Source: Pseudomonadota bacterium (GTDB lineage: Bacteria > Desulfobacterota > Desulfobulbia > Desulfobulbales > Desulfocapsaceae). Taken from it: a stretch of 64,000 nucleotides of DNA. Positions 63,309-64,000 of the stretch are shown piece by piece. Under the pieces are notes generated by a model that worked only from the letters and a program-made list of their open reading frames with translations, did not search any database and was not told the origin of the DNA. The position numbers were made by a program, and so were the translations under genes. Numbering within the stretch: position 1 is the first letter of the stretch; every line of letters begins with the position of its first letter. The stretch covers positions 1 to 64,000 of the forward strand of contig JAEYNP010000143.1 in assembly GCA_023412495.1 (NCBI GenBank), read 5' to 3'.

Positions 63309-64000
63309 CATGAAGAGATTGCTGACCGCCCTGCTTTTTTTCGCGACCTGCTGGGCGAGTGCCGCGCCGGCCTCGGCGGTGGAGGCAAAGCCGCGCATGA
63401 CCGTGCTCTACGCCTCCTTCCTCGACTTCCTCATGGATCTGCCGATCGCCATAGAGGAGGGCTACTTTCAGGAACTGGGGCTCGATCTCGAGGCTCTCGA
63501 CATCCCGGCCAGTCCCACCCGGAACGCCATGCTGGTGAAGGAGGAGGTCGATGGAGCCTTCCTGCCGTCCCAGGCGGCGCTCACCTTTGTGGATAAAGGC
63601 TTGAAGCTGACGATGGTCAGCGGCATCGGCAACCGCAGCTTCGACTTCGCCGTTCTCGCCGATTCCACGATCAAAAGCCTCGCGGACTTCCAGGGCAAGA
63701 CCGTCGCGAGCGTGCCGAATCCCTCCAATCCCCGTCTGGCCCTCGACTATGACATGAAGCAACATGGCGTCACCGCCGAGGTACTTTCAACCAAGACCGA
63801 TGCGGACCGGCTATCCATGCTGCTCAGCCGGCAGGTGGATGTCGTCCTTTCCAGCCCGGCCATGGAGGCCCGGCTGGGTGATGACCTTCGCCTGGTCCAC
63901 ACGGCCTCAACCAGCAAATATTTGTGGAATTCCTGCGGCTGGTTCTTCAAGGCCGAGTATATCAAGAAGAACCGAGAAGCGGTCAAACTGTTCGTGGCGG
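63309..64000 (+). CDS. ABC transporter substrate-binding protein 2 (partial, runs off the window)
   Basis: The first 230 codons of a second binding protein: signal peptide MKRLLTALLFFATCWASAAP, then ASFLDFLMDLPIAIEEGYFQ, GLDLEALDIP and KYLWNSCGWFFKAEYI. It is a diverged paralogue of the upstream gene (shared NSCGW-x-FK motif). The 18-bp gap suggests the same operon. The 3' end lies beyond position 64000. Confidence 0.88.

Noticed and set aside
1..64000. CRISPR arrays
   Set aside because: No series of regularly spaced direct repeats was seen; the only tandem repeats are the 10-bp units near 41.8 kb.

Overview
The window looks like a chromosomal segment of a Gram-negative anaerobe, most likely a Desulfobacterota (deltaproteobacterial, Desulfobulbales-like) bacterium. 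This is inferred from the S10-spc-alpha ribosomal layout with map-infA-rpmJ directly after secY, the short EF-Ts, an LptG/RseP outer-membrane toolkit, and a right arm full of corrinoid methyltransferases, a molybdopterin enzyme and a DsrC/TusE-like protein. No rRNA or CRISPR array is present. One tRNA, tRNA-Arg(CCU), was found.

Region 1 (1-15.4 kb) is one unbroken forward ribosomal superoperon: end of tuf, rpsJ-rplCDWB-rpsS-rplV-rpsC-rplP-rpmC-rpsQ-rplNXE-rpsN-rpsH-rplFR-rpsE-rpmD-rplO-secY-map-infA-rpmJ-rpsMKD-rpoA-rplQ, closed by a perfect terminator at 15341-15381. adk is not between secY and map. Region 2 (15.4-36.1 kb) is housekeeping: a YkgJ-like Cys-cluster protein; rpsB-tsf-pyrH-frr-uppS-cdsA-dxr-rseP-tsaB-ispG; proS; a RelA/SpoT homologue whose hydrolase HD motif is broken; an Smr-domain protein; an FKBP isomerase; lptG on the minus strand; a DHH phosphoesterase; and two adjacent GlgC-type nucleotidyltransferases.

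Region 3 (36.18-45.84 kb) is an integrated mobile element in the 3' half of tRNA-Arg(CCU). It is bounded by a perfect 50-bp direct repeat (attL/attR). All its genes lie on the minus strand: tyrosine integrase, unknown accessory gene, AlpA-like regulator, DnaB-N/RepA-type ATPase with iteron-like repeats in its 3' end, a fused HK97 prohead protease-major capsid protein, a tape-measure-like protein and small unknowns. I see no terminase, portal or tail genes, so it resembles a capsid-encoding phage satellite or reduced prophage. Region 4 (46.0-48.1 kb) is an osmC-family gene split by a 1529-bp IS701-like insertion with 18-bp perfect inverted repeats and a CTAA duplication; removing it restores the reading frame.

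Region 5 (48.3-64 kb, visibly GC-richer) is the most unusual part. It encodes a corrinoid protein, three MtaA/CmuA/UroD-type methyltransferases, a CobW-type GTPase, a RACo-like corrinoid activator, a hydantoinase/oxoprolinase-type ASKHA protein, a DUF1638 protein, a TusE/DsrC-like sulfur carrier with its own promoter, a cytoplasmic molybdopterin oxidoreductase, and an SsuABC/NrtABC-type ABC transporter with two consecutive binding proteins, the last cut by the window end. Together they suggest uptake and corrinoid-dependent demethylation of a methylated compound, possibly sulfur-containing. The substrate is not determined by the sequence. A decayed copy of the molybdopterin gene's 3' end lies just upstream of the cluster.
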